From Gordonia effusa NBRC 100432 (GTDB lineage Bacteria; Actinomycetota; Actinomycetes; Mycobacteriales; Mycobacteriaceae), in assembly GCF_000241305.1 (NCBI RefSeq), contig NZ_BAEH01000036.1:62001-126000 (forward strand): a stretch of DNA of 64,000 nt. Reading direction: 5' to 3'. Below the pieces are notes generated by a model, which saw only the letters and a list, made by a program, of their open reading frames with translations, made no database searches and was not told where the DNA came from. Both the position numbers and the translations under genes were made by a program. The stretch's first letter is position 1, and each line of letters starts with the position of its first letter. Positions 1 to 9,278 of this stretch are shown here, one piece after another.

Positions 1-943
1 AAAGTTGGGGGGTATCACACAGATACCCGCCGCGCCGGAAGAAGTCGGCGCCCTCGTGTTCTGTGCCGTCAGCGGTACGGATGCGGTTGACGACGAGCGC
101 ATAGTTGTTGCCACGCTTGGGATCCGGTCCGCAAACGACCGCACCGCCACCTTCTTGGACGATGACGCGACCCGCGGTTCCGCCGTAACGTGCCGTGGAA
201 ATTGCCGCCGCGAGGATTTCGATCTTCTCGCCGCGATAGAAGGAGTACGCGCGCGGGTACGGCTCGGACAGGGCACGCACGAATCGCTCAAGGTCCTCTG
301 CGGTATCGGTCCAGTCGACAAGACTGTCTCGTTCCGAACGCTTATGGAAGTAGGTTCGTGCGGCCTTATCTTGCGGTCGCCACTGTGGTTCACCCGACTC
401 AACCGCCGCCAGCGCCTCTTCCACCGCCCCAGGGATGAGATCCATTCCGGCGTAAACCAATTCGGTTCCAGTGATTCCGGGCGGTATGGGTAGTCGCTTC
501 TGTACCAGGATGTCTCCGGTGTCGAGTTGTTCATCCATCCGGTGCACGGTGAGCCCAAATTCCTCCGCGCCGCTGATGAGTGCCCACAGCACCGGCGAGA
601 AGCCGGTGAATTTCGGCAGCAACGAGTCGTGCAGGTTCAGGGTGCCGTGTGGTGGAAGGTCGTAGAGTTCCTTGGGCATCCAGGTGTACCAGCTATTGAC
701 CACGATAAGGTCCGGCTCGGCGCGCTTGACGATATCGATCGTCTCGGCGTCGGCGCGCTCGGTCAGATGGACCGGAATGTCGTTGGCGCGCGCGAGATCC
801 TCGACCGAATCAGCCCAGCTTCCCTTGTACGCATCGTCGCTCGCCGGGTGGGTCACGGCGAGCACTACGTCGTGGCTGGACGCGATTAGTGCGGCGAGGG
901 TGCGTTGGCCCCACGTTTGGAAGCCGAATGACACGATGCGCAT
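1..943 (-). CDS. Siderophore hydroxylysine/hydroxyornithine formyltransferase (partial, C-terminus off the left edge)
   Basis: Predicted N10-formyl-THF-dependent formyltransferase that would formylate the N-hydroxyl amine made by the adjacent N-hydroxylase. The reverse strand opens with ATG at 943 (MRIVSFGFQTWGQ) and stays open for 314 codons to the window edge. The methionyl-tRNA-formyltransferase catalytic triad pattern is present: NLH around residues 103-105, SLLP at 107-110 and the DTGD aspartate around 141-144. It starts 5 bp after the stop of the mbtG-like gene, so it is the last visible gene of the siderophore operon. It is not the housekeeping fmt, which would not be expected next to a lysine hydroxylase; relatives in other siderophore loci (for example rhodochelin) act on hydroxyornithine. 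Formyl transfer to hydroxylysine here is inference from context. Confidence 0.85.
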   Translation of the reverse strand, partial: MRIVSFGFQTWGQRTLAALIASSHDVVLAVTHPASDDAYKGSWADSVEDLARANDIPVHLTERADAETIDIVKRAEPDLIVVNSWYTWMPKELYDLPPHGTLNLHDSLLPKFTGFSPVLWALISGAEEFGLTVHRMDEQLDTGDILVQKRLPIPPGITGTELVYAGMDLIPGAVEEALAAVESGEPQWRPQDKAARTYFHKRSERDSLVDWTDTAEDLERFVRALSEPYPRAYSFYRGEKIEILAAAISTARYGGTAGRVIVQEGGGAVVCGPDPKRGNNYALVVNRIRTADGTEHEGADFFRRGGYLCDTPQL

Positions 944-948
944 ATGAT

Positions 949-2274
949 CTAAACCTTCTGGTTGGGAGTTGGACGTATGTCGGCACCAGCACGCGTGGCA
1001 CTTAGTGCGGCGGCATTCGACAGGACTCGATCGGATAGTTCGCCGAGGCAGCTCAGATTCGGAAAACCGGGCCCTTGAGCGAGACCGGCAAGACTGGGCA
1101 AATGAAGTCTCGCCGCTAGCCCGTCGATCGCGAGGTCGTGTCCGATTGATGTCTCGATGCGGTCCTGGGTGATCGGACCGCCGACAGCTAGTTCGATGAA
1201 ATCGGTTGCCTCAGCGTCGAATAGATCGAAGAACCACAGCGGCTGGCCACCGGTGGCATCGACCACCAAGTCGTAGCCGTGCACCTGGTCGGGGCGGAAT
1301 TCGTTACGCAGGGTCAGCGCTACACCATCCCCTTCGGGCAGCACACGTATTACCCTGCCTTGCAAGTGATGCACCCGATCGTCATTGAGTAACGATTCTT
1401 GTACGCGAACCGAGAACACCCCGCGATCGGTGCGCCGCACCACATCTCGCCGTTCGGCCAGACTCAGGGCGCGCCACTTGATCGGGTCGCTATAGAGCGA
1501 ATTCTCGAAGAAGCTCTCGCCACGCGTGTATATCGTGGCGCCCGGCGAGATGACCGACACGGTAAGCACGTCATGCCGAACCAGTTCGTCGAGTGCGGAC
1601 CCGGCGGTTTCGCCGCCACCGATCACCGCGGCCCGCGAGGATACCGGCAGTTCCCGACGACCGGCACGGCGCCAGAATTCGGCGACGCTCAACACCCGGG
1701 GATGCTCGGCGAGTGCACGGGTGGACTGTCCGGGCCCGGTGAGCATCAGCCGTTCTGCCTCGACGGTCGACACATTGCCATCGGCCCCGACGACGGTGAC
1801 CGACCAGCGAAAGCCGCCGCGATCGTCGGTCGATGTGCAACCGATCGCAGTAGCGCGACCGCGGATCAGATCCAGGTCAGCCTTTTTCGCCACCCATTGC
1901 AGGTACTTCGCCCACAGGTTGTGTTCCGGGCTAGGCCGGCCACGATCGACCCACTCGGCGTAGGTTCCGCGTTCGACCAGAAAGGTAGTCCAACTGAACG
2001 CGAGCATCGCCTCGTTGATCTCATGATTGTGACCGCGCGCCCAGGTGGAGTGATACGGAAAGCCCACATCCTTTTCGGGGTTGGTACCGAGGCGGTGCCG
2101 CCCATCGGTCCAACCGCCCGATTCCATCCAATTGCCGCCTACCGCAAGCGGTTCGATGACGCTGACACGCGGAGCGGGCAGACCGAGTCGACGAAGTACA
2201 TGAGCCTTCGCCGCGACTGCCATTGCCTTGGGGCCGGCACCGATCACCACTAGTCGTTCCATGAGTGCGCTCAC
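949..2274 (-). CDS. mbtG: L-lysine N6-monooxygenase, MbtG/NbtG type
   Basis: 441-residue FAD- and NADPH-dependent N-hydroxylase that converts a lysine side chain to N6-hydroxylysine for the hydroxamate iron ligands. An N-terminal FAD motif (VVIGAGPKAMAVAAKA, residue 9 on), the family signature LGTNPEKDVGFPYHS near residue 62, and a central NADPH-binding VIGGGETAGSAL are all visible. The C-terminal segment GLAQGPGFPNLSCLGELSDR closely resembles M. tuberculosis MbtG as I remember it. ATG start overlaps the acyltransferase stop by 4 bp, indicating translational coupling. An ornithine substrate cannot be fully excluded from sequence alone, but the similarity is to MbtG rather than SidA/PvdA forms. 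Confidence 0.93.
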   Translation of the reverse strand: MSALMERLVVIGAGPKAMAVAAKAHVLRRLGLPAPRVSVIEPLAVGGNWMESGGWTDGRHRLGTNPEKDVGFPYHSTWARGHNHEINEAMLAFSWTTFLVERGTYAEWVDRGRPSPEHNLWAKYLQWVAKKADLDLIRGRATAIGCTSTDDRGGFRWSVTVVGADGNVSTVEAERLMLTGPGQSTRALAEHPRVLSVAEFWRRAGRRELPVSSRAAVIGGGETAGSALDELVRHDVLTVSVISPGATIYTRGESFFENSLYSDPIKWRALSLAERRDVVRRTDRGVFSVRVQESLLNDDRVHHLQGRVIRVLPEGDGVALTLRNEFRPDQVHGYDLVVDATGGQPLWFFDLFDAEATDFIELAVGGPITQDRIETSIGHDLAIDGLAARLHLPSLAGLAQGPGFPNLSCLGELSDRVLSNAAALSATRAGADIRPTPNQKV

Positions 2275-3647
2275 TTCCTCACCATGTCGGGGGCCCAGTA
2301 GGTGGACGTATCGAATCGGGTGTGGGGGAAATCGGGTAGCGGCAATCCGTCGCCCGTCTGCGGCCAGGTATATCCGGCATCGTCGACGATTACCCGGGCG
2401 AGATTCGCACTGAACTCGGTAAGTGGGTCGGTACCGCGTTTCGCGGTGCCGACGGTCACCGTCCGCTCCGGCGCGGTTACCTCGGCGGCATAGACATTTT
2501 CCTGAATCGACAGCAACATGGTGGGGTGCTCAGACATCTCGACGAAGGTGTCGACGCCGGCTCGTACCGCATTGATGATCGCCAAGTCAAAGCGGACCGT
2601 ATTGCGCAGATTCCAGAACCAATAGTCGTTCAACGGCTCGGCGGGGGTGATCCGATTGCCAAGTGTCGCACCGAAACACGGCAATGTCCCAGGAAGGAAC
2701 TCAGTGGCGGTCAGACCGGCGTTGGCCCCACCGAATTCCTCACGGAAGTCGTTCACGTAACTCGTGTGCCCCGGATAGTCGACTTTGATCCGACGAGCGA
2801 AGGCGCCCGCCGCTTCGGCTCGCGCCAGAATCTCGACGACAGCATCCTTTTCACCCGATATCGCATGAATATGGCCGGAATTGACCACCGCGAGTTCGGC
2901 CCAGCCCGAACATCGGGCGAGAAGATCCTCCACTTGGTCGCGGGTCTGCCCGATCACACCCATCGTGTGGTTCATGAGACCGGCAACGTCAAGTTTGCGA
3001 ATCTCTTTGGCACGCATAGTGACTACTCGGATCGCGTCGGCGACGCTCATCAATCCGGACACCGCGGCCGCGGCGATCTCGCCTTGACTGTGCCCGATCG
3101 TCGCGGCCGGCACGACGCCAGCTTCCCGCCACATCTCGTACAGTCCGAGGGTCAGGAGAAAGATGGCAGGCTGCACCAACGTGACCTCGTCGGCCGCGTT
3201 GTCATCGAGCAGGTAGCGCAGCGGCGACAGTCCCACCGTGGCCTGGAAGTCGCGGTCAACATCGTCGACCCGCGCACGGAACACCGTCGACGCCTCGTAC
3301 AGTGCAGCACCCATCCCGGCGCGTTGGCTGCCCTGACCGGGAAACACGAAACCTATCTGACGGTTGATCGCCGGCTTTGAAGCGACCACAACGTCGGGGT
3401 GAGGTCGCGACGTCGCTAGTGCCTGTAGGGCGCCGAGTGTGTGGTCACGATCGCCCGCGATGATCAGCGCTCGATGTCGGCGGACCGGACGTGCGCGCAT
3501 CAACGCCGCCGCGAGGTCTGCCGCCCTCACCTCGGAATGTATGTCGAGGTAGTCCGCCAAAGCCGCGGCCTCGAGCGCCACACCATCCTGCCGCTCAGAT
3601 GAGACTAACAGCGGCACAAGACCATTGGGCATCGTCATGTCAGACAT
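2271..3647 (-). CDS. Free-standing polyketide acyltransferase (MbtD-like N-terminal part)
   Basis: About 458 residues consisting only of a type I PKS acyltransferase with flanking linkers. FVFPGQGSQ (around residue 101) and the nucleophile motif GHSQGE (Ser about 187) are clear; the specificity region reads VDYPGHTSYV instead of the usual HAFH (malonyl) or YASH (methylmalonyl). It ends with the post-AT linker (LPDFPHTRFD) and has no ketoreductase or acyl carrier domain, whereas M. tuberculosis MbtD is a roughly 1000-residue multidomain protein. ATG at 3647 overlaps the KS stop by 8 bp; an upstream GTG at 3653 is the alternative start. It presumably loads an extender unit for the KS encoded just upstream, onto a carrier protein not seen in the window. 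Confidence 0.85.
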   Translation of the reverse strand: MSDMTMPNGLVPLLVSSERQDGVALEAAALADYLDIHSEVRAADLAAALMRARPVRRHRALIIAGDRDHTLGALQALATSRPHPDVVVASKPAINRQIGFVFPGQGSQRAGMGAALYEASTVFRARVDDVDRDFQATVGLSPLRYLLDDNAADEVTLVQPAIFLLTLGLYEMWREAGVVPAATIGHSQGEIAAAAVSGLMSVADAIRVVTMRAKEIRKLDVAGLMNHTMGVIGQTRDQVEDLLARCSGWAELAVVNSGHIHAISGEKDAVVEILARAEAAGAFARRIKVDYPGHTSYVNDFREEFGGANAGLTATEFLPGTLPCFGATLGNRITPAEPLNDYWFWNLRNTVRFDLAIINAVRAGVDTFVEMSEHPTMLLSIQENVYAAEVTAPERTVTVGTAKRGTDPLTEFSANLARVIVDDAGYTWPQTGDGLPLPDFPHTRFDTSTYWAPDMVRK

Positions 3648-4965
3648 TCGCACTGTCCGCCGTATTCATCGCGATGATCGCGTGTGCGTTGGTGCCCGCT
3701 ATGCCGAACGACGACACCGCCGCATAGCGCGACTGGTCCTCGACCGCCCACTCGGTGAGCGAATCGGCCAGTCGTAGCCCGGTCGATGACCAGTCGATGG
3801 ATTCAGTGGGAGTCTGCACGTGTCGAGTCGGCGCGATCTGACCGTGGAGACCACACAACAGCACCTTGACGAGTCCGAGCATCCCCGACGCCGCCTGCGC
3901 GTGGCCGAGATTCGATTTGACCGACCCGACGTAGGCTGGTCGAGCCTCGTCGCCGCGTTCGCCGTAGATCTGTTGCAGCGCTTCAAGTTCCAGCGGGTCA
4001 CCAACCGCGGTGCCGGTACCGTGTCCCTCAATCAAGTCAATCTTGCGGGGGTCGACTCCGGCTAGGTTAACCACCCTGTCCATCAATCGCTCCTGGGCGG
4101 TGGCGCTGGGCACCGCGATCCCCAAGCCGCCACCGTTGTGGTTGACGCCGGTAGCCAGTACCTCACCATAGATTCGATGACGATCGCGCAGTGCGGCGGA
4201 CCGACGCTGCACTACAACAACTCCCGCGCCTTCGCCCCACAGTGTGCCGTCGGCCTGTGCCGAGTAGGGGCGGCATTGTCCGCCCGACGCCAGCGCATTA
4301 TTCTTCGAGAACTCGTAAAACGCTGCGGGCGAACCCATTACGCAGACACCGCCCACGATCGCGGTTTCCGCCTCTCCGGCCCGGATCGATTTGACCGCGA
4401 GATCGAGGGCGGTCAACGACGACGCGCACGCGGTGTCGACGGTCATCGACGGGCCGGTCAACTCAAGACAGTGCGAGATGCGACCAGCCAATGCCCCCAG
4501 TGCCGTACCACTCGCGCGGTATCCCGAATACTCATTGATCTCGGCTGCACGTGGGCCATACTCGGTGATTGAACCACCAACGAAGACCGCCGTATCAGTG
4601 CCGGACAACGACTCCGGATTGATGCCGGTGTTCTCCAATGCCCGCCAAGCCGTCCGCAGGATTACCCGCTGTTGCGGATCCATCGCGACAGCCTCGCGTG
4701 GTGAGATTCCAAAGAAGAGTGGATCGAACTCGCTCGCCGACTCCAGAAAGCCGCCCGCATCGGTGACCTTCGACCATCCATCAACGTCGGCCAATGCAAA
4801 CAATTCGTCGATGTCCCAGCCGCGGTCCCGCGGGAATGGGCCAATGAGGTCGGCCCCTTCCGACAGTGCCGACCAGTACGCCGCGAGGGTGTCTATCCGC
4901 CCCGGCGCTTCGACTGCCATTCCGACGATGACAATCGGATCATGGTCAGTTTCGGTGGAACTCAT
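3640..4965 (-). CDS. mbtC: Free-standing beta-ketoacyl synthase, MbtC type
   Basis: 441-residue type I PKS ketosynthase without other domains, the size and architecture of MbtC. The catalytic triad is intact: Cys180 in VDTACASS, His315 in EGHGTGT and His355 in KSNLGHAQAASG. In mycobactin/nocobactin assembly this enzyme with the AT and carrier protein makes the beta-hydroxy acid section of the molecule. It overlaps the upstream NRPS by 4 bp (ATGA) and the downstream AT by 8 bp, so KS and AT are likely produced in fixed ratio as a split PKS module. Confidence 0.9.
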   Translation of the reverse strand: MSSTETDHDPIVIVGMAVEAPGRIDTLAAYWSALSEGADLIGPFPRDRGWDIDELFALADVDGWSKVTDAGGFLESASEFDPLFFGISPREAVAMDPQQRVILRTAWRALENTGINPESLSGTDTAVFVGGSITEYGPRAAEINEYSGYRASGTALGALAGRISHCLELTGPSMTVDTACASSLTALDLAVKSIRAGEAETAIVGGVCVMGSPAAFYEFSKNNALASGGQCRPYSAQADGTLWGEGAGVVVVQRRSAALRDRHRIYGEVLATGVNHNGGGLGIAVPSATAQERLMDRVVNLAGVDPRKIDLIEGHGTGTAVGDPLELEALQQIYGERGDEARPAYVGSVKSNLGHAQAASGMLGLVKVLLCGLHGQIAPTRHVQTPTESIDWSSTGLRLADSLTEWAVEDQSRYAAVSSFGIAGTNAHAIIAMNTADSANV

Positions 4966-7900
4966 TGGTGCACTTCCTCTTCGATGGAGATGTCGGCGAG
5001 TTCGAGGAGGATTTCAGCAACCCGCGATAGCCGCTGATCACTGCCTTCAGCCTCAACGAGCCTGATAGAGATGTCCCGCGCCGTGCGCGCAGAGAACACC
5101 TCCGCTGCACGAAAACCGCTGAGCGACAACAATCCACGCAGTCGCGCGGTCAACGTGGTCGCCAGAATGGAGTTGCCGCCCTGGGCAAAGAAGTCCGACT
5201 CAACACCGAGCCGGTCCACCTGCAAGACCTGGGCCATCACATAAGCGACTGCCGCTTCGATCGCATTGCGCGGCGCCACATACTCATCCGGCGCCGGACC
5301 GCCCCGTGCCGCGGCAATTCGCGCCGCCGCAGCTCGGTCGAATTTTCCGTTGGCGGTCAGTGGAACGGTATCCAGAATGTTGATTTGGTCAGGAATCATA
5401 TAGTGCGGCAACAGAATTCCCGCCTGAATGAACAGATCGTCCGCATTGGGCGTCGCGGCCGTTTCGGCGACAATGACTGCTGTCAGACCATCGCCGGCAT
5501 TCTTTACCACGACCGCGTCACGCACGCCGTCGACCGACATCAACGCCGCCTCGACTTCGCCCAGTTCGACGCGATGTCCGCGAACCTTCACTTGGTGATC
5601 GGCGCGCCCCTGGAAGTCTAGCGAGCCATCGGGGCGGTAGCGCGCGAGGTCTCCGGTCCGGTACCACCGAAGCCCGGCATGGGTGACAAACCGCGCCGCT
5701 GTACGCTCCGCGTCACCGCGATATCCGTCCGCGACACTTGCCCCACCGATCCACAGTTCTCCGACAACCCAATCCGGGCAGTCGTGACCCGACCCATTGA
5801 CGACGCGGCACGCCACTCCGCGCAGCGGGACTCCATAGGGCACCGACGTCGCGTCGGCCGGAAAATCATCTCGCACTTCGCAGATCGTCGAATGGATAGC
5901 CGCCTCGGTGGCGCCGCCCAATCCGGCGAATCGCAAGCCGGGCACGGCTTTTCGGAGTGCACGCGCCGATGCCGCGGGTACCCGGTCACCGCCGGTGATC
6001 ACGGTCCGCAGGGTGCGCAACTGCTCTGGGCGGGCAGTGTCGACGATCATGCCGATCAGGCCGGGTGCCGCATTGAGAACGCTTACTCGCGACCGCTCGA
6101 TGGCATCACTCCACACCTGCGCGTCCCGGCGGTCGGCCTCGTCGATGCACACGATCGCGCCACCCGAACTCAGGGGACTGAACAGATCGAACACCGAAAG
6201 GTCGAAGTCTAGGGCCGACAGCGCTAGCGTCCGGTCGTCCGCGGTGAGACCGAACTCGGTGCCAATGGCGTCGATCGTGTTGGCGGCAGCGCGATGACTG
6301 ACCTGCACGCCCTTGGGTTCGCCGGTAGAACCGGAAGTAAATAGCACATACGCCGGCGACTCCGGGGAGACGACTGCCGGCACGGAAAGCGCGGCTCCCT
6401 GCGCCGCATCGGCCAGGGCGATTGATGTGACGCCGGCCAGCTCGTCGGCGGCGGTCGCCACCAACGCGACCCGGGCCCCACTTCGCTCGAGCACGCGTTC
6501 TGCTCGCGCGGCTGGTTGGTCCACACCGATCGGGACATACTGTGCCCCGGCCGCGAGTACCCCCAGAACCGCGGCGACCTGATCGGCTCCCTTAGGCAGA
6601 ACGATGGCGACGGTGTCACCAGCGCGTACACCCGCGTCGGCGAGTGTTTGTCCAACAGAGAGAGCACGCGTCGCTAGGTCACCGTAGGTGATCTCGCCGT
6701 CACTGGCCACCACGGCGATACGATCGGGCTCCGACAGCGCGTTTCCGAAGAATCCCTGATGCAGGGTCCGCGACGGAAATGCCTGTGTGACAACCGAATT
6801 GACGCGGTCCCGTACTGACCGCGCCGGTTCGGATAGTTCCGACGGCCCGGCGTCGTCCCAGGTCCGCGGAGCGGCGATGAGGGTGTCGAGGATTCGACAG
6901 AACTCGGCGAACATCTCTTCGGCGACGCCATCGGGCAATGCGTCCCGCCGGATATCCCAGTTGGTCAGCAGTCCGCCGCCCATCTCCACGACCTGCGCGT
7001 CGATGTCGACCTGCGGACCCTGCGAGATGATCCACACCGGCTCTCCGAACCGCTCGGTCACTCGCGGGGAGAAGACTTCACCCAACCCCAGGCCGGAGGT
7101 AAAGACCACCGACGCGGTCACCGGGCCGCCGCGCAGACTACCGAGGTCACGCAGCACGTCGAGGCCGCGATAGGCCGAATGTGAAGCGGCCGTGTGGAGC
7201 TCACGCTGCACCTGGCGGGCGGTTTCAACTAGCGACGTTGTTGCCGAGGTGTCGACATCCACCAGCACAGAGTTGGTGAAGTCACCCACGACCAGATCGA
7301 CGTCGGGGTGCAACGCTTCTCGGTTGAATAGCGGTACGTTGAGCAGGAACCGTTGCTCCGACGACCAGCGTGCGATCACTTCCGAGAAGACCGTCGCCAA
7401 GGCAACCGCGATGGTCACACCACGCGAGCGGGCCGCCGACTCCAACGCCGACATTGCCTCGGCGTCGAAATGCCGTGCCAATCGGAAGCTGCGCGACGGG
7501 TCGGCGCGTTCGGCTTCGGGGACGAATGGCAACGACGCTGGCTCGGGCAACTGCTCGTACCGCTGCGCCCACCACTGCCGGTCGGCGTCGATGTCCTCTG
7601 AGGTCGAGGCGGAATCCCCTTCGCGCGCTTGGAGATACTCGCGAAAGGTGTAGCCGATCGGCGGCAGCTCGATGCCGTCGTACAAAGCGGCGAGATCGTC
7701 GAGCAGGCGCCGATAGCTCTGCGCGTCGGCGGCGAGCATGTCGACGTCGAGTTGCAGACGATGCCGGTTGTCGGGCAGGAGAGTCAGCGTGATGTCGATG
7801 ACCTGCCCGGCGGCGACATCCATTCGCTGGTGGCTCTTCGCATCACGGATTTGGTCCAGTCGTGCAGCGATCACCGTCGAACTTTTGTCCCGCAAATCCT

Positions 7901-8450
7901 CGGTCGACAACACCGGGATCGTCGGTGCCGGCAGGATACGTTGCGTGCCATCATCGGTGATGGCCGCGCGCAGCATCGGGTGCCGGGCGACGAGTTCGCG
8001 TACCGCGGTGGCTAACCGTTCAGGATCTATTGGGTCGACATCCGGTCCGCCACCATCGAATTCGGCGTAGAGGTGAGCGGCCACACCGCCGAGAGTCTGT
8101 TCGTCGCCTCGACCGATCCAGTACGCGTGCTGCATACCCGCCAGTGGGAAATCGTCGGATTGTTGTTCGGGCTGACTCGGTGCGGATTCGACCGGCGTCG
8201 CCACCACCGCTTTACGCTTCTTGGCGAGCCCGCCAGCCTTGGCGAATACTCCCGACCAGGCTTCGATAGTGGGCTCGAGCACAAGTGCCGAATAGTGGAC
8301 GCGCGCGCCGCTGGCTCGCCAGCGTGAGGTCAGCGCCATGAGCTTGAGCGAATCCAGCCCCAGTTCCAACAGGTCTTGATCGTCATCGATGTCGTCGATC
8401 GGCAAATCCAGCGTCTGCGCGACGACTGCCCGAAGTTCGTCCTTTGTCAC
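4962..8450 (-). CDS. mbtB: NRPS with ArCP-Cy-A-PCP architecture, MbtB/NbtF type (phenyloxazoline synthase)
   Basis: 1162-residue synthetase expected to carry salicylate and condense and cyclise it with Ser/Thr to a hydroxyphenyl-oxazoline. Domains in order: aryl carrier protein (GLDSL, Ser34); a heterocyclisation domain, about residues 100-525, with DMLAADAQS matching the Cy motif DxxxxDxxS in place of the condensation HHxxxDG; an adenylation domain, about 560-1030 (LFTSGSTGEPKG, GGATEAAI, YRTGDLAR, GRADHQVKVRGHRVE); and a C-terminal PCP (GGNSIL). The pocket reads FDLSVFDLF followed by VLNAAPG, a D-L-F-N start similar to cyclising Cys/Ser/Thr domains. It ends after the PCP without the thioesterase that M. 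tuberculosis MbtB carries. ATG start lies 24 bp after the permease stop. Confidence 0.92.
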   Translation of the reverse strand: MTKDELRAVVAQTLDLPIDDIDDDQDLLELGLDSLKLMALTSRWRASGARVHYSALVLEPTIEAWSGVFAKAGGLAKKRKAVVATPVESAPSQPEQQSDDFPLAGMQHAYWIGRGDEQTLGGVAAHLYAEFDGGGPDVDPIDPERLATAVRELVARHPMLRAAITDDGTQRILPAPTIPVLSTEDLRDKSSTVIAARLDQIRDAKSHQRMDVAAGQVIDITLTLLPDNRHRLQLDVDMLAADAQSYRRLLDDLAALYDGIELPPIGYTFREYLQAREGDSASTSEDIDADRQWWAQRYEQLPEPASLPFVPEAERADPSRSFRLARHFDAEAMSALESAARSRGVTIAVALATVFSEVIARWSSEQRFLLNVPLFNREALHPDVDLVVGDFTNSVLVDVDTSATTSLVETARQVQRELHTAASHSAYRGLDVLRDLGSLRGGPVTASVVFTSGLGLGEVFSPRVTERFGEPVWIISQGPQVDIDAQVVEMGGGLLTNWDIRRDALPDGVAEEMFAEFCRILDTLIAAPRTWDDAGPSELSEPARSVRDRVNSVVTQAFPSRTLHQGFFGNALSEPDRIAVVASDGEITYGDLATRALSVGQTLADAGVRAGDTVAIVLPKGADQVAAVLGVLAAGAQYVPIGVDQPAARAERVLERSGARVALVATAADELAGVTSIALADAAQGAALSVPAVVSPESPAYVLFTSGSTGEPKGVQVSHRAAANTIDAIGTEFGLTADDRTLALSALDFDLSVFDLFSPLSSGGAIVCIDEADRRDAQVWSDAIERSRVSVLNAAPGLIGMIVDTARPEQLRTLRTVITGGDRVPAASARALRKAVPGLRFAGLGGATEAAIHSTICEVRDDFPADATSVPYGVPLRGVACRVVNGSGHDCPDWVVGELWIGGASVADGYRGDAERTAARFVTHAGLRWYRTGDLARYRPDGSLDFQGRADHQVKVRGHRVELGEVEAALMSVDGVRDAVVVKNAGDGLTAVIVAETAATPNADDLFIQAGILLPHYMIPDQINILDTVPLTANGKFDRAAAARIAAARGGPAPDEYVAPRNAIEAAVAYVMAQVLQVDRLGVESDFFAQGGNSILATTLTARLRGLLSLSGFRAAEVFSARTARDISIRLVEAEGSDQRLSRVAEILLELADISIEEEVHQ

Positions 8451-8474
8451 GTGTCTTCCTCTATCCCTAACCTG

Positions 8475-9278
8475 CTATCCCTGGACCGCACGGCGGTAAC
8501 CACGCGCGGCAAGTACTCCGAAGACCGCCGAGATCGCCACGGCCCACCCCACGGTCAACGACAGCGGCACCGCGATCGGACCGCCTTCGGTCAGCGCGAC
8601 CATGGTGTCGATCGCCGGGCTCATCGGCTGATATTCGACAATCGGCTGTAGCCACCCCGGATATTCGGTCGCCGGAGCGAAACCCGTATTGAAGAACAGC
8701 AGCACCAAGAACAGCACGCCGAGGTACTGGATCTGCGCCTTGCCGGATACGGTCGCGAGCGCTATCACCACCCACGCCCACGCCACTCCGAACAACACCG
8801 GAACCAATACCGCGCCGAGGCCAGCCAACAATCCCTGCTCGAACCGAAAGCCCATCGTCATCGCGAATACGAGCAGAACGACGGTGCCCGCCAGAATGCG
8901 GACAGCTTCGGCGAGAATTCTCCCGAGCAGAAATCCCGATCGCGGTACCGGCAGCGTCCACAATCTGCTGAGCAGTCCACTGTCACGGTCGTTGATCAGG
9001 GCGACGCCAGTCAGCATGGTGCCTTGCATCGCGCCAACGAGCGCGACCAGTCCGGCATTGCCGAAGATGCTCTGCCCAGCACCGATCGCGGTGGTCGACT
9101 TGCCGAAGACCACCTGGAACATGATGAGCAGGAAGGCGGGAAAGACTAATGCCTGAATGATCACACCGGGATCACGGAGCCACGCGCGAAGCAGCGCACC
9201 ACAATGCACCGCCGACTGAGTAAGTACATCCACCGGGGCGCGCGACGCCGATACCGGAGGTGTGGACAGCGTCGTCAT
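8475..9278 (-). CDS. ABC-2 type transporter permease (siderophore export, DrrB/DrrC-like)
   Basis: 267-residue inner-membrane protein with about six hydrophobic segments and the ABC-2 family layout: a cytoplasmic N-terminus, then ALVFPAFLLIMFQVVFG. ATG at 9278 is chosen because it overlaps the stop of the preceding permease by 4 bp (ATGA); the longer reading adds an arginine-rich, non-hydrophobic stretch. It pairs with the second permease and the ATPase upstream to form a complete exporter embedded between salicylate synthase and the NRPS. Export of the finished siderophore is inferred from position only. Confidence 0.88.
   Translation of the reverse strand: MTTLSTPPVSASRAPVDVLTQSAVHCGALLRAWLRDPGVIIQALVFPAFLLIMFQVVFGKSTTAIGAGQSIFGNAGLVALVGAMQGTMLTGVALINDRDSGLLSRLWTLPVPRSGFLLGRILAEAVRILAGTVVLLVFAMTMGFRFEQGLLAGLGAVLVPVLFGVAWAWVVIALATVSGKAQIQYLGVLFLVLLFFNTGFAPATEYPGWLQPIVEYQPMSPAIDTMVALTEGGPIAVPLSLTVGWAVAISAVFGVLAARGYRRAVQG

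Noticed and set aside
1399..2253. 284-codon open frame on the plus strand
   Set aside because: Lies fully antisense to the mbtG-like gene, which has clear motifs; a high-GC shadow frame without recognisable domains.
2526..3380. 284-codon plus-strand frame
   Set aside because: Antisense shadow of the acyltransferase gene.
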